64,000 nt of DNA, taken from Bacteroidales bacterium. Lineage in GTDB: Bacteria; Bacteroidota; Bacteroidia; Bacteroidales; Muribaculaceae. A program made the position numbers and the translations under genes. Below the pieces are notes generated by a model. It was not told the origin of the DNA and ran no database searches. It saw only the letters and a list, made by a program, of their open reading frames with translations. Position 1 is the first letter of the stretch. Each line of letters starts with the position of its first letter. Of this stretch, positions 33,372 through 41,809 are shown piece after piece. The stretch lies in contig CAAGJW010000012.1 in the NCBI GenBank assembly GCA_900770215.1, forward strand, positions 1 through 64,000, read 5' to 3'.

Positions 33372-34526
33372 TCAGTCGTCGGCCGAGGGCAATTGCTTGG
33401 TGGTCTTGGCACCCATAGCCTTGATTTTCTGGGCCCGGCCCAAGAGGTTGCCTGTGCCATTGCTCAGCTTTTTCCAAGCGTCGTCATAGGCCTTCTGGGC
33501 ACTGTGCAAGGCCTTGTCGGCACTTTGCAAGTCGGCCACAAAGGCTGCCATCTTGTCGTACATCTTGCCAGCCTCCTGGGCGATTTCGAGCGCGTTCTTG
33601 GTCTGGCGGTCACGGCTCCACAGCTGGTCGATGAGCCGCACCACCGAGATGAGATGGGTGGGGCTCACAATCACCACCTGACGCTGAAAGGCATAGGCCC
33701 ACAGGTCGTTGTCGGCACTCATGGCCAGCAAGTAGGCCGGCTCGTTAGGAATAAACATCATCACAAAGTCGGCCGAGTCCTTCACCCAGCGCTGATAGGT
33801 TTTCTGGCCCAGTTCGTCGACGTGCTTGCGCACCGAGGCCAAGTGTCGCTTCAAGGCCTCCTGGCGCTGCTGCTCGCCATCGGCGTTCACATAGTCGGTA
33901 TAGGCAGTGAGCGATACCTTGGAGTCGATGACCAGGCGCTTGCCCTCGGGCAGGTTGAAAATCACATCGGGCCGCAGGCGGGCACCCTGGTCGTTTTTCA
34001 GGATCTCGCCATTGCCGTCGCGCGTGGCCTGCAGCTCATAGTTCACTCCTTCTTCCAGCCCCGAGAGGTCAAGAATCTGCTTAAGCACCAGCTCCCCCCA
34101 GTCGCCTTGCACCTTGCTGTCGCCGCGCAGGGCCTGGGTGAGCTCACGAGCCTCCTTGCCGACGCTGCGGTTCACGTCGCTCAAGTCCTTGATTTGCTGC
34201 TGCAAGGCGGCGGTGTCGCGTCCCTGCTGCGACTTGTAGGCCTCGATGGTGGCCCTGAGGGCGTCGAGGTTGTTTTTAAAAGGATTCAAGATGTCGTTGA
34301 GGCGTTGCTCGTTGGCATCTTTCATGGCATGGCCCTGCTGGGCGAGCAGCTGTGAGGCCGCGTCCTTGAACACGAGCAGCGACTGGTCGCGCAGGCGGGC
34401 CTGCTCCTGCCCCAGCAGGCGCACTTGCTCGCCGAGGCGGGCATTGGCCTCGCGAGCCTTGAGCAGCATGTAGCCCAGCACAATAGCCAGAGCGAGAGAA
34501 ACGATAGTGATGATGGTTGCTGTCAT
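33372..34526 (-). CDS. rmuC: DNA recombination protein RmuC
   Basis: The ATG at 34526 gives 384 residues; the frame is open upstream only as an artefact. An N-terminal membrane helix (MTATIITIVSLALAIVLGYM) is followed by a long coiled coil (~25-130). Then comes the RmuC nuclease-like core: G-D-W-G-E-L-V-L-K-Q-I-L, L-R-P-D-V-I-F-N-L-P-E-G-K-R-L-V-I-D-S-K-V-S, and F-I-P-N-E-P-A-Y-L. RmuC limits inversions at short inverted repeats and resembles the PD-(D/E)xK endonuclease fold. Membrane-anchored and facing the cytoplasm. Confidence 0.95.
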   Translation of the reverse strand: MTATIITIVSLALAIVLGYMLLKAREANARLGEQVRLLGQEQARLRDQSLLVFKDAASQLLAQQGHAMKDANEQRLNDILNPFKNNLDALRATIEAYKSQQGRDTAALQQQIKDLSDVNRSVGKEARELTQALRGDSKVQGDWGELVLKQILDLSGLEEGVNYELQATRDGNGEILKNDQGARLRPDVIFNLPEGKRLVIDSKVSLTAYTDYVNADGEQQRQEALKRHLASVRKHVDELGQKTYQRWVKDSADFVMMFIPNEPAYLLAMSADNDLWAYAFQRQVVIVSPTHLISVVRLIDQLWSRDRQTKNALEIAQEAGKMYDKMAAFVADLQSADKALHSAQKAYDDAWKKLSNGTGNLLGRAQKIKAMGAKTTKQLPSADD

Positions 34527-34570
34527 AGCTTTGAAAAAAAAATTGAGTGTGTGTGCAATAAATGGTGGGT

Positions 34571-34578
34571 CAAAATTA
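34571..34578 (-). promoter_or_regulatory. -7 box of rmuC
   Basis: TAATTTTG on the minus strand, 44 nt before the ATG at 34526, in the 150-nt divergent spacer with the DUF695 gene. Confidence 0.4.
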
Positions 34579-34676
34579 ACATTTTTCACCGCAACGGCGA
34601 AAAACATGAGCCAAAAATTGCAAATCAAGATAAAATATCCTATTTTTATAGCACGAAAAATAAATCGCTTGCAATC

Positions 34677-35123
34677 ATGGCTAAACTCAACATTAGCAAC
34701 GAGTGGTGGACGGCCCCTGCTGAGGCCGACAACGGCAACATGATCATGGTGACGGGCCGCAAGGGCATGCAGAATGTGATCGACACAGGCAAGTATGTGT
34801 ACCGCATCGAGATGACATGGCCCTATGTGCCCGACGCCACCGGCATGCCCGGTCTCGACGACTCCAAGGTGATGGAAGCCGTGCAAGACGCTATCGACAA
34901 CACATTCGACAGCGACCCCGTGGCGGTGGTCACGGGCATCTACACGGGCGACGGCAAGCGCGACTGGGTGTTCTACTGTCGCAGCCTCAACATCTTCCAG
35001 CGCAAGCTCAACGAGGCCCTGTCGGGCTTTGAGACACTGCCCCTGGAGTTTCATGCCTATGACGACCCCGAGTGGGAAGAATACAAGGAGATGTGCAAGG
35101 CCGAGGTCGACAGCAGCGACTGA
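34677..35123 (+). CDS. DUF695 domain protein
   Basis: The ATG at 34677 gives 148 residues starting MAKLNISNEWWTAPAEA. The open frame extends upstream into rmuC's leader but has no plausible start there. The pattern (V-V-T-G-I-Y-T-G-D-G-K-R-D-W-V-F-Y, then N-I-F-Q-R-K-L-N-E-A-L, and an acidic end Y-D-D-P-E-W-E-E-Y) fits DUF695, small cytoplasmic proteins of unknown function. No catalytic motif, signal or membrane helix. A near-match to the -7 box (TATTTTTA) is upstream. Confidence 0.78.
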   Translation: MAKLNISNEWWTAPAEADNGNMIMVTGRKGMQNVIDTGKYVYRIEMTWPYVPDATGMPGLDDSKVMEAVQDAIDNTFDSDPVAVVTGIYTGDGKRDWVFYCRSLNIFQRKLNEALSGFETLPLEFHAYDDPEWEEYKEMCKAEVDSSD

Positions 35124-35225
35124 AGCCCCCAGGGCACGGTGCACACGGAGCACACTGGTCATTTTCACCAGCGAGACAAGAAACAGAATACTTGGAAACT
35201 AAATAAAAAACAAAAACGATAGCCT

Positions 35226-35498
35226 ATGAAACAAATTTACTTATGGATACTGATTTCCTTGGGGATAGGAGCCATGGCAGGGTTGATCACTGCCATTTTC
35301 AGCCATCACAAGCACAAGAAGGTGACGCGCAATGCCGACGGCTCTACCCACGAGACGACCGAAGACGAGGACGACCTCGACGAGATTGAGGGCTCGCGCA
35401 GTGCCAACATCATCTTTGTGGTTCTGGTATTTGCCGTGCTGGCATTTATCGTGATTTGGCTCTTGAGTGCCGTGACCGGCCGCGAGATAGAGTTGTAG
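35226..35498 (+). CDS. small two-helix membrane protein of unknown function
   Basis: A 90-residue protein with one hydrophobic helix at each end (MKQIYLWILISLGIGAMAGL and IIFVVLVFAVLAFIVIWLL). A highly acidic loop (ETTEDEDDLDEIEG), preceded by a His/Lys patch, lies between them. No family was recognised. Base composition and codon use match the neighbours and the start is preceded by A-rich sequence, so it is probably real. It follows the DUF695 gene by 102 nt and converges on fabG across a terminator. Confidence 0.7.
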   Translation: MKQIYLWILISLGIGAMAGLITAIFSHHKHKKVTRNADGSTHETTEDEDDLDEIEGSRSANIIFVVLVFAVLAFIVIWLLSAVTGREIEL

Positions 35499-35524
35499 AA
35501 ACTGCTGTGAAGTTCTGAAAGAGA

Positions 35525-35577
35525 GAAAAAACCGAGACCGAGGCTCTCCTGCAGTTGCAGGCGCACTCGGTCTCGGT
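35525..35577 (-). terminator. intrinsic terminator of the TetR-fabG operon
   Basis: A 12-bp perfect stem (35531-35542 with 35566-35577) with an inner CCTGCA/TGCAGG hairpin, followed on the minus strand by six U. It lies 41 nt past the fabG stop. Confidence 0.85.
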
Positions 35578-35617
35578 GTTGTTGTGCGGGCGACACAGCC
35601 GCTACTTGGCCAGAAGG

Positions 35618-36364
35618 CTACATGTTCATGCCGCCGTCTACTTGTATCACCTGGCCGGCCACATAGCTCGACATGTCGCTGGCCAGGAAAGTGGCCACAT
35701 TGGCAATGTCGTCGACTGTGCCGGCACGGCGCAGCGGTATGCGCTCTACCCACTCCTTGCGTATGTTCTCGGGCAGGGCCTCGGTCATGGCCGTGTCGAT
35801 AAATCCAGGGGCAATGGCGTTGGCACGTATGCCACGGCGTCCCATCTCCTGGCTGATGCTCTTGGCAAGCGAGATGAGGCCAGCCTTGGAAGCGGCATAG
35901 TTGCACTGGCCTGCATTGCCGTGCACACCCACCACCGACGACATGTTGATGATGCTGCCACCGCGCTGACGGCTCATGATGGGAGTGATAGCATGGATAA
36001 AATTGAATGCACTCTTGAGGTTGACTGCAATCACGGCGTCCCACATGGCTTCGGTCATCTTGAGCATGAGGGCGTCTTTGGTAATGCCGGCATTGTTGAC
36101 CAGGATGTCGATGTGGCCGAAATCGGCCTTCACCTGGTTCACGACCTGCTCGGTCTCATCAAACTTTGCCGCATTGCTGGCATAGCCTTTCACCTTAACG
36201 CCGAGTGCAGCGATCTCCTGCTCGGTAGCCTTGCCGTTATCGTCGATCACGAGGTCGGTAAAGGCGATGTCGGCACCCTCGCTGGCAAACTTAAGTGCAA
36301 TGGCCTTGCCAATACCGCGTGCGGCACCGGTGATCAAGGCAACTTTTCCTTCAAGTAATTTCAT
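35618..36364 (-). CDS. fabG: 3-oxoacyl-ACP reductase
   Basis: NADPH-dependent short-chain dehydrogenase that reduces 3-oxoacyl-ACP in fatty-acid elongation. The 248 residues include the cofactor loop TGAARGIG at 12-19, NNAG at 90-93, and the catalytic Ser143, Tyr156 and Lys160. The C-terminal Q-V-I-Q-V-D-G-G-M ending is as in classic FabG. It is the second gene of an operon with a TetR regulator (32-nt gap) and ends at a strong terminator. The lack of other fab genes nearby suggests a regulated or specialised role, though the sequence itself looks canonical. Confidence 0.95.
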   Translation of the reverse strand: MKLLEGKVALITGAARGIGKAIALKFASEGADIAFTDLVIDDNGKATEQEIAALGVKVKGYASNAAKFDETEQVVNQVKADFGHIDILVNNAGITKDALMLKMTEAMWDAVIAVNLKSAFNFIHAITPIMSRQRGGSIINMSSVVGVHGNAGQCNYAASKAGLISLAKSISQEMGRRGIRANAIAPGFIDTAMTEALPENIRKEWVERIPLRRAGTVDDIANVATFLASDMSSYVAGQVIQVDGGMNM

Positions 36365-36396
36365 CTTAAAAAATTTTTTTTGTTTTTATGTTGTTG

Positions 36397-37017
36397 TCAA
36401 ATTCGATTATCGCTGTTCAGTGCTGCGCCCTCGTGATGGTCTTTGATGCCATTCATCACGAAGTCTTGCAGATAGGTGCGCAGCTTGAGCCTGCTCACGC
36501 CTATGTCCTCAAAGCTGTTTCTTATGTAGTGCACGTCGAGCCCCTGCATGGCCATCAAGAGGATCTCGGCAGCCTTGTCGACGTGCTTGATGCGGAACAC
36601 GCCAGCGTCGACGCCCTCCTTGAGTATCTGCTTGAGGATGATGATCTCCTTGGGTGCATTGACACGGCGTATGCGGTCTACACGGCGCACGTCGAGAAAG
36701 AAGCTGGCCTTGAGCGAGCCGTTGCGGCTCACCACCTCCTTGACAGCCTCAAAACGCATGAAGATGAAATTCATGAGTTTTTCCTCGGGAGGCAGGGGCA
36801 TGTCGGGCAGCTCGCACAATCGGTCGATGATGATACTGGCCTCGCGGTTGACCACGGCGTTGAAAATCTCGGTCTTGCTCTTGAAATAAGTATAGATGGT
36901 GCGTCGGCCCTTGTCGCTTGCCGACGCTATATCGTTCATCGTTGTATTCTCAACTCCCTTATGTGCAAAAAGCTGACGTGCGACGTCAATCAATTTCTCT
37001 CGAGTGCGTGATACCAT
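36397..37017 (-). CDS. TetR/AcrR family transcriptional regulator
   Basis: A 206-residue repressor-type regulator. The N-terminal helix-turn-helix (residues ~8-52, T-R-E-K-L-I-D-V-A-R-Q-L-F-A-H-K-G ... I-Y-T-Y-F-K-S-K) is canonical. The helical C-terminal half is the ligand-binding and dimer part, with no recognisable specificity. It starts the operon with fabG, so it likely senses an acyl-type or lipid ligand and represses its own unit. A palindrome GCACATTGTGC lies between its promoter and start codon (37037-37047). Confidence 0.92.
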   Translation of the reverse strand: MVSRTREKLIDVARQLFAHKGVENTTMNDIASASDKGRRTIYTYFKSKTEIFNAVVNREASIIIDRLCELPDMPLPPEEKLMNFIFMRFEAVKEVVSRNGSLKASFFLDVRRVDRIRRVNAPKEIIILKQILKEGVDAGVFRIKHVDKAAEILLMAMQGLDVHYIRNSFEDIGVSRLKLRTYLQDFVMNGIKDHHEGAALNSDNRI

Positions 37018-37036
37018 CTTTCAGTGTCAAAAAATT

Positions 37037-37047
37037 GCACATTGTGC
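37037..37047. promoter_or_regulatory. candidate TetR operator
   Basis: The perfect palindrome GCACA-T-TGTGC sits 20 nt before the TetR ATG and downstream of the -7 box. A related GTG...CAC pair follows at about 37056-37069. Placement fits autorepression. Confidence 0.4.
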
Positions 37048-37099
37048 GTTTAATTGTGCTAAATTACACATTTTCCATATAACTGCCAAATTCACAGCG

Positions 37100-37131
37100 C
37101 AAAATTACCTTTTAATGCAATTTATAACAAA
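37100..37131 (-). promoter_or_regulatory. promoter of the TetR-fabG operon
   Basis: TTTG (37128-37131), 20 nt, TAATTTTG (37100-37107) on the minus strand, a full consensus match, 83 nt before the ATG at 37017. Confidence 0.6.
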
Positions 37132-37173
37132 AGTTTGCAGCCGCCTCAACACGGCCTGTGGAGATGAGAGAAC

Positions 37174-37210
37174 AAAAGCGCGGCCAAGCTGGGAAAGGGC
37201 TTGGCCGCGC
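37174..37210 (-). terminator. intrinsic terminator of the M23 peptidase gene
   Basis: A 12-bp perfect GC stem (37178-37189 with 37199-37210), 9-nt loop, then UUUUGUU on the minus strand. It is 62 nt past the M23 stop. Confidence 0.75.
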
Positions 37211-37271
37211 CTGTAATGGGGTTATATCGACAAGGCTCTCAACCGAGAGAGCTTAATTGCGTCTCTTCTAT

Positions 37272-38045
37272 TTAGCGGCTGGCACGCGAGCTGTTGCTGC
37301 GGGCGTCCATGTAGGTGTCCTTGGTAAAGGTGTAGGTGTCGGTCACAGTCACATGGTTTACAAAGTCGAAGATGGCCTCGGGATTGATAGCATAACCCAT
37401 GTAGCGGGTCTCAAAATGCAAGTGCGGGCCTGTGCTGCGGCCCGTGTTGCCGCTCAAGGCAATGGGCTGACCAGCCTTGATATACTGGTTGGGCTTGACC
37501 AGGAAGCGCGACAAGTGCCCATACACGGTTTCGAGCCCGTTCTCGTGGCGCACGATCACATAGAAGCCATAGCCGCCACGCTCATACTTGGTGAGGCGCA
37601 CACGGCCGCTGAAGGCGGCACGCACGGTGTCGCCTATCGCAGCGCGCAAGTCGACGCCCTTGTGCGAGCGGCCGAAGCGCGGGCGGTAGCCGTAGTGTGA
37701 GGTCACATAGTGGCCCTTGACCGGCAAGCTATAGTGGCGCACGTCGATGCGCTTGCTGTAGGGCACATGCATGTCTTTGTAGGGGTTCACCAGGCCGCTT
37801 TCCCAGCCCTCGGTGTAGATATCGGGTTCGGGCTCATCTTCTCCGTAGAGGTCTTGAGCATATTTTTGAGCCTCCTCGAGGCGTATCTGGTCCTTGATGC
37901 GCGACTGCTTGGCAAGCATGTCGCTGTGAGCTTTGCGGTAGCTCGACACCGATTGTAAATTCTGGGCCGTAGCCGTGGTAGAAAATGTAGCAGTAGCCAT
38001 GACAAGGGCTGCGCCGAAAACCTTTGCAAACTTGTTCAAATTCAT
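37272..38045 (-). CDS. exported M23 family metallopeptidase (LytM domain)
   Basis: A peptidoglycan endopeptidase acting in the periplasm. The ATG at 38045 gives 257 residues with a signal peptide ending STTATAQ (~28); an upstream extension is rejected because it lacks signal character. After a helical linker, the LytM domain carries the zinc ligands: His and Asp in SHKGVDLRA, and the HLHFE motif (H-x-H). R-P-R-F-G-R, V-V-Y-G-H-L-type strand and S-G-N-T-G-R-S-T-G-P are also present. Single-gene unit with its own terminator and tandem promoter-like sites. Confidence 0.93.
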   Translation of the reverse strand: MNLNKFAKVFGAALVMATATFSTTATAQNLQSVSSYRKAHSDMLAKQSRIKDQIRLEEAQKYAQDLYGEDEPEPDIYTEGWESGLVNPYKDMHVPYSKRIDVRHYSLPVKGHYVTSHYGYRPRFGRSHKGVDLRAAIGDTVRAAFSGRVRLTKYERGGYGFYVIVRHENGLETVYGHLSRFLVKPNQYIKAGQPIALSGNTGRSTGPHLHFETRYMGYAINPEAIFDFVNHVTVTDTYTFTKDTYMDARSNSSRASR

Positions 38046-38444
38046 TAAAAAACATTTTATCGTTCCTCGACGTGCATGGTGCTGAGTGAGGAACTTCAGT
38101 TTCACGTATATAGGAGCTCTAAGTAGAAAAACATCTTTTCTTTCACAAAGAAAAAATGTCGAAAATAGCAGTCAAAAGTAACCAAATGCTCCGAAATTCT
38201 TCTAGTTTACCAACTATTTTCAAATTTCAAACGTTCAAAAGTAGAAAAATATTTTTTTTGAAACAAGAATATGACTATTAAAATGTGTAAATTTTTGTTC
38301 TATTATCTAAAAATAATATAGTTAATCTACTGTTTCACAGCAACTTAAAAATCAGCACAGAAGAATAACAACAAATTTCAAACAATCTTAAAAACCTTAA
38401 AATCAGCACAAAAAGGCAAAAGTGTGCAATTGTTGTGCCTGCCG
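38046..38444. other. AT-rich gene-free stretch before recG's 3' end
   Basis: About 400 nt, very AT-rich, holding two minus-strand -7 boxes (TACTTTTG at 38173-38180 and 38236-38243) for the M23 gene. A short direct repeat ATCAGCACA also occurs (near 38351 and 38402). No ORF or RNA fold was convincing. Confidence 0.55.
38236..38266 (-). promoter_or_regulatory. upstream promoter of the M23 gene
   Basis: TTG (38264-38266), 20 nt, TACTTTTG (38236-38243). A second TACTTTTG at 38173-38180 is nearer the gene, so transcription may start at either. Confidence 0.4.
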
Positions 38445-40544
38445 TCAGCTGATGAGGCTCCAGTTGCCCTGGTGGCCGTGCAGAAATTGCATGTGCCGCT
38501 CGAGCAAGCGGCCCTCCTCGCCTTGCAGGTCAGGGTCGGCATCGAGCACGGCCATGGCATCGTTGCGCGCCATTTCCACAACGGGGCCGTCGGTGGCAAG
38601 GTTGGTGAGCTTGAGGTTGAAGGCGATGCCACTCTGCTGTGTACCCTCCATGTCGCCAGGACCGCGCAGCTTCATGTCTTCCTCGGCTATCTTGAAGCCG
38701 TCGTTGCTCTCGACCATCACCTCGAAGCGCTTGCGCGTGTCGCCAGTAATCTGGTGCTTGGTCATCAATACGCAATAGCTCTGGTCGGCACCACGCCCCA
38801 CCCTGCCCCGCAACTGGTGCAGCTGCGAGAGGCCGAAGCGCTCGGCATTTTCAATGATCATCACGCTGGCATTGGGCACATTCACACCCACCTCGATGAC
38901 GGTGGTGGCCACGAGAATCTGGGCCTGCCCACTGGCGAAGAGCTCCATTTGGTGCTGTTTTTCCTTGGGCTTCATCTTGCCGTGCACATACACCACCTTG
39001 TAGTGCGGGAACTCCTGGCACACCGTCTCGTAGCCATTGATCAAGTCGTGCAGGTCGGTCTTCTCGGTCGACTCGATAAGTGGATACACGATATAGGCCT
39101 GGCGACCCTGGCGAAGCTCGGTGCCCAGGAAGTGATACACCTGCTGGCGGTCGCTCTCGTAGCGCATGCGGGTGGTGACGGGTTTGCGTCCAGGGGGCAG
39201 CTCGTCGATGACCGAGACATCGAGGTCGCCATACACAGTCATGCTCAACGTGCGCGGTATGGGGGTGGCGGTCATCACCAGCACATGAGGCGGCGTGGAG
39301 TTTTTCATCCACAAGCGGGAGCGCTGTACCACCCCGAAGCGGTGCTGCTCGTCGATGACGGCCAGGCCCAGGTTGCGAAACTGCACCGTGTCTTCGATGA
39401 GCGCATGAGTGCCTATCAGTATCTGCAAGGTGCCGTCGAGCAGGCCGACATGCAGGCGCTCGCGTTCCTTCTTGCCCGTGCTGCCGGTGAGCAGGCCCAC
39501 ATGCACGCCTATCACACTGGCCATCTCGCTTATCGACTCGTAGTGCTGCGTGGCCAGGATCTCGGTGGGTGCCATGATGCACGCCTGGAAACCATTGTCG
39601 AGTGCTATAAGCATGGTCATGAAGGCCACGATGGTCTTGCCGCTGCCCACATCGCCCTGCAGCAGGCGGTTCATCTGGCGCCCAGAGCCCAAATCGGCCC
39701 TTATCTCCTTGATCACGCGCTTCTGTGCCCCGGTGAGCGGGAAGCGCAATCCACGCTGGTAGAAGCCGTTGAAACAGTCGCCTATGTGGGAAAACACAAA
39801 GCCGGGCAGCTTGGCATTGCGACCCTTTATGTTCTTGATGATATTGAGTTCAAGGAAAAACAGCTCCTCATACTTGAAGCGCAGCTGGGCGCGCTGCATG
39901 AGCTCCACGCTGGCGGGCAGGTGAATGTTGCGCAGAGCCTCGCCCAGCGGCAACAGGCCGCGGCGGGCCCGCAGCTTGGCTGGCAAGGGATCGGGCAGGC
40001 TGCCCACGTCGACGGCTTGCAGCATGGCAGCCACAAGCTTCTGCAAGGTGCGCGAGGTGAAGTAGTGATTGCGCAGTTTCTCGGTGAGGTTGTACACGCC
40101 CACGAGCCCCTGCGGCACAGTCTCGGGCTTGTATACGTCCACCTCGGGATGAATGATGCTGTAGGTGTTCTTAAACAGCTTGGGCTGGCCAAAGACGATG
40201 TACTCGACACCGGTCTTGTAGGTGTCCTGCAGACTCTTGACGCGGTTGAACCACACCATCTCGAGGGTGCCGGTACCGTCGGTAAACAATGCCTGCAACC
40301 TGCGCTTACGGCCCTCGCCATGAGTGGTGAACGAGATGAAGCGTCCCTTGAACTGCATGCTGGGCAGCGTGTCGCCCTGCAGGCTGGCAATGGTGTAGAC
40401 CTGGCTGCGGTCGATGTAGCGGAAGGGGAAGTCGTAGAGCAGGTCGTAGTAGCTGCTTATGCCGAGCTCGCTGGCGAGCAAGGCTGCACGCTTCGGGCCC
40501 ACGCCCTTCAAGTACTTGATGTCGAGACGCGAGAGGTCAGTCAT
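38445..40544 (-). CDS. recG: ATP-dependent DNA helicase RecG
   Basis: Remodels stalled forks and Holliday junctions. The ATG at 40544 gives 699 residues; the nine extra upstream codons overlap ispD and are not needed. An N-terminal wedge/OB domain (~50-160) precedes the helicase core, with Walker A GDVGSGKT at 297-304, DEQH at 398-401, and motif VI in Q-L-R-G-R-V-G-R-G. The TRG-type region follows. Its start overlaps the ispD stop by 8 nt, so the two are translated from one message. Confidence 0.97.
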   Translation of the reverse strand: MTDLSRLDIKYLKGVGPKRAALLASELGISSYYDLLYDFPFRYIDRSQVYTIASLQGDTLPSMQFKGRFISFTTHGEGRKRRLQALFTDGTGTLEMVWFNRVKSLQDTYKTGVEYIVFGQPKLFKNTYSIIHPEVDVYKPETVPQGLVGVYNLTEKLRNHYFTSRTLQKLVAAMLQAVDVGSLPDPLPAKLRARRGLLPLGEALRNIHLPASVELMQRAQLRFKYEELFFLELNIIKNIKGRNAKLPGFVFSHIGDCFNGFYQRGLRFPLTGAQKRVIKEIRADLGSGRQMNRLLQGDVGSGKTIVAFMTMLIALDNGFQACIMAPTEILATQHYESISEMASVIGVHVGLLTGSTGKKERERLHVGLLDGTLQILIGTHALIEDTVQFRNLGLAVIDEQHRFGVVQRSRLWMKNSTPPHVLVMTATPIPRTLSMTVYGDLDVSVIDELPPGRKPVTTRMRYESDRQQVYHFLGTELRQGRQAYIVYPLIESTEKTDLHDLINGYETVCQEFPHYKVVYVHGKMKPKEKQHQMELFASGQAQILVATTVIEVGVNVPNASVMIIENAERFGLSQLHQLRGRVGRGADQSYCVLMTKHQITGDTRKRFEVMVESNDGFKIAEEDMKLRGPGDMEGTQQSGIAFNLKLTNLATDGPVVEMARNDAMAVLDADPDLQGEEGRLLERHMQFLHGHQGNWSLIS

Positions 40545-41214
40545 GCGAGTGAAGCAGGTGCCGGGCGACAACGAGGTCGACGGGATGAGTGATTTTGATG
40601 TTGGTCGTCTCGCCTTCTACAAGCGTGACCTGGCCCCCGGCACGTTCCCACACCGAGGCGTCGTCGGTGAAAAACGGGTCGCAAGGCACGTCGTAGTCGC
40701 GTTGCAGCTGCAAGGCGTCGAAGGCCTGGGGGGTCTGCACTGCACGCAGGCTGGCGCGAGGCAAGGCTCGCGACGTGCCGCAGGCGTCGAGCTGCCGCAC
40801 CGAGTCGGTGACGGGCGTTACGGGCACTGCCGCCCCGCTGCGGGCTGCTGCTTGGTATATCTTGCCGATGAGCCCGACGCTCACCAGCGGGCGCACGCCA
40901 TCGTGCACGGCCACCAGGTCGCCTGGCCCGGGATGCAGCACGGCAAGGGCGTTTTTCACGCTCTGAAAGCGGCTGTCGCCTCCCTGCACCACGGTGTGGG
41001 GCGTGTCAAAACGGTGCTGCCGGCACAGCTCTTGCCAGTAGCTCAGCTGCGAGGCCGGAAGCACGAGCAGTATCCCGATGTCGCCGGCCTGGTGAAACTG
41101 GTCGATGGTGCGCATGAGCACCGGGCGGCCCTCCAGGGGCACAAACTGCTTGGGCACCGACGCGCCAAAACGCGTGCCGCTGCCTCCTGCCACAATTATC
41201 GCATATCGTTTCAT
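40537..41214 (-). CDS. ispD: 2-C-methyl-D-erythritol 4-phosphate cytidylyltransferase
   Basis: Third step of the MEP isoprenoid pathway, forming CDP-methylerythritol from MEP and CTP. The ATG at 41214 gives 225 residues. The nucleotide-binding start I-I-V-A-G-G-S-G-T-R-F-G with K-Q-F, V-H-D-G-V-R-P near 105, the T-P-Q-A-F segment and E-T-T-N-I-K-I-T-H-P-V-D-L at the C-terminus are all present. It precedes recG with an 8-nt overlap, as is frequent in Bacteroidales. Confidence 0.96.
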   Translation of the reverse strand: MKRYAIIVAGGSGTRFGASVPKQFVPLEGRPVLMRTIDQFHQAGDIGILLVLPASQLSYWQELCRQHRFDTPHTVVQGGDSRFQSVKNALAVLHPGPGDLVAVHDGVRPLVSVGLIGKIYQAAARSGAAVPVTPVTDSVRQLDACGTSRALPRASLRAVQTPQAFDALQLQRDYDVPCDPFFTDDASVWERAGGQVTLVEGETTNIKITHPVDLVVARHLLHSHD

Positions 41215-41265
41215 CAAGCACAAATTTAAGCATTTTTTTCACAAACCCCAACCCCCGGGCACGAC

Positions 41266-41305
41266 AACAGGCGTCTCGAGCCCGAAAGCTGGTGAGACGC
41301 CCGTT
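41266..41305 (-). other. inverted repeat between the HIT gene and ispD
   Basis: A 12-bp stem with one mismatch or wobble (41266-41277 with 41294-41305). No U tract on either strand, so its role is uncertain; it may be an mRNA 3' stabiliser. Confidence 0.35.
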
Positions 41306-41350
41306 GCGCTATGCTTGTCGAGCCACGCAGGGACCCAGGTGTAGCAAGAG

Positions 41351-41749
41351 TCACAATTTCTGGAACTCGGCGTAGACCTTGTCGGCAATTTCCTGCATTT
41401 GCTGGGCTGGCAGTTGCTTCTTGTTGTGGAAGTCCATGTCGCTCTCTTGGTTGAGAGGAACCAGGTGGATGTGACAATGGGGCACCTCCAGGCCAAGCAC
41501 TGCAACGCCTATGCGCTTGCATGGCACTGCAGCCTTGAGTGCCTGGGCCACCTTCTTGGCAAACTGCCACAGGCCCACATACTCGTCGTCGTCGAGATCA
41601 AACATGTAGTTCACCTCGTGCTTAGGGATCACAAGCGTGTGGCCTGCATTCACGGGGTTGATGTCGAGAAAGGCATAGTAGTGCTCGCTCTCGGCACACT
41701 TGTAGCTGGGTATCTCGCCCGCCACGATCTTGCTGAATATCGATGCCAT
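41351..41749 (-). CDS. HIT family nucleotide-binding protein
   Basis: The ATG at 41749 gives 132 residues typical of small HIT hydrolases (adenosine phosphoramidase or Ap4A-type). It shows S-I-F-S-K-I-V-A-G-E-I-P-S-Y near the start, N-A-G-H-T-L-V-I-P-K, and the histidine triad HCHIHLVP at 91-98 with all three His. Cytoplasmic. It follows greA on the same strand by 60 nt and probably shares its transcript. The association greA-HIT is common in this phylum. Confidence 0.95.
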   Translation of the reverse strand: MASIFSKIVAGEIPSYKCAESEHYYAFLDINPVNAGHTLVIPKHEVNYMFDLDDDEYVGLWQFAKKVAQALKAAVPCKRIGVAVLGLEVPHCHIHLVPLNQESDMDFHNKKQLPAQQMQEIADKVYAEFQKL

Positions 41750-41809
41750 ATATTTCTGTGTCAATTTAAATAAAACAAAAATGAGACCTTTTCTTGCACA
41801 CACCAGCCA

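Noticed and set aside
33372..35168. 598-residue version of RmuC
   Set aside because: The extra ~214 N-terminal residues run through an AT-rich promoter region and antisense to the DUF695 gene. The natural start with a membrane helix is at 34526.
38424..40592. 722-codon plus-strand open frame opposite recG
   Set aside because: Shadow of recG, low-complexity translation, no motif. The same applies to the long antisense frames at 43586-45952 (tamL), 14113-16032 (fumarase), 32051-33460 (serB) and 51003-52520 (flippase).
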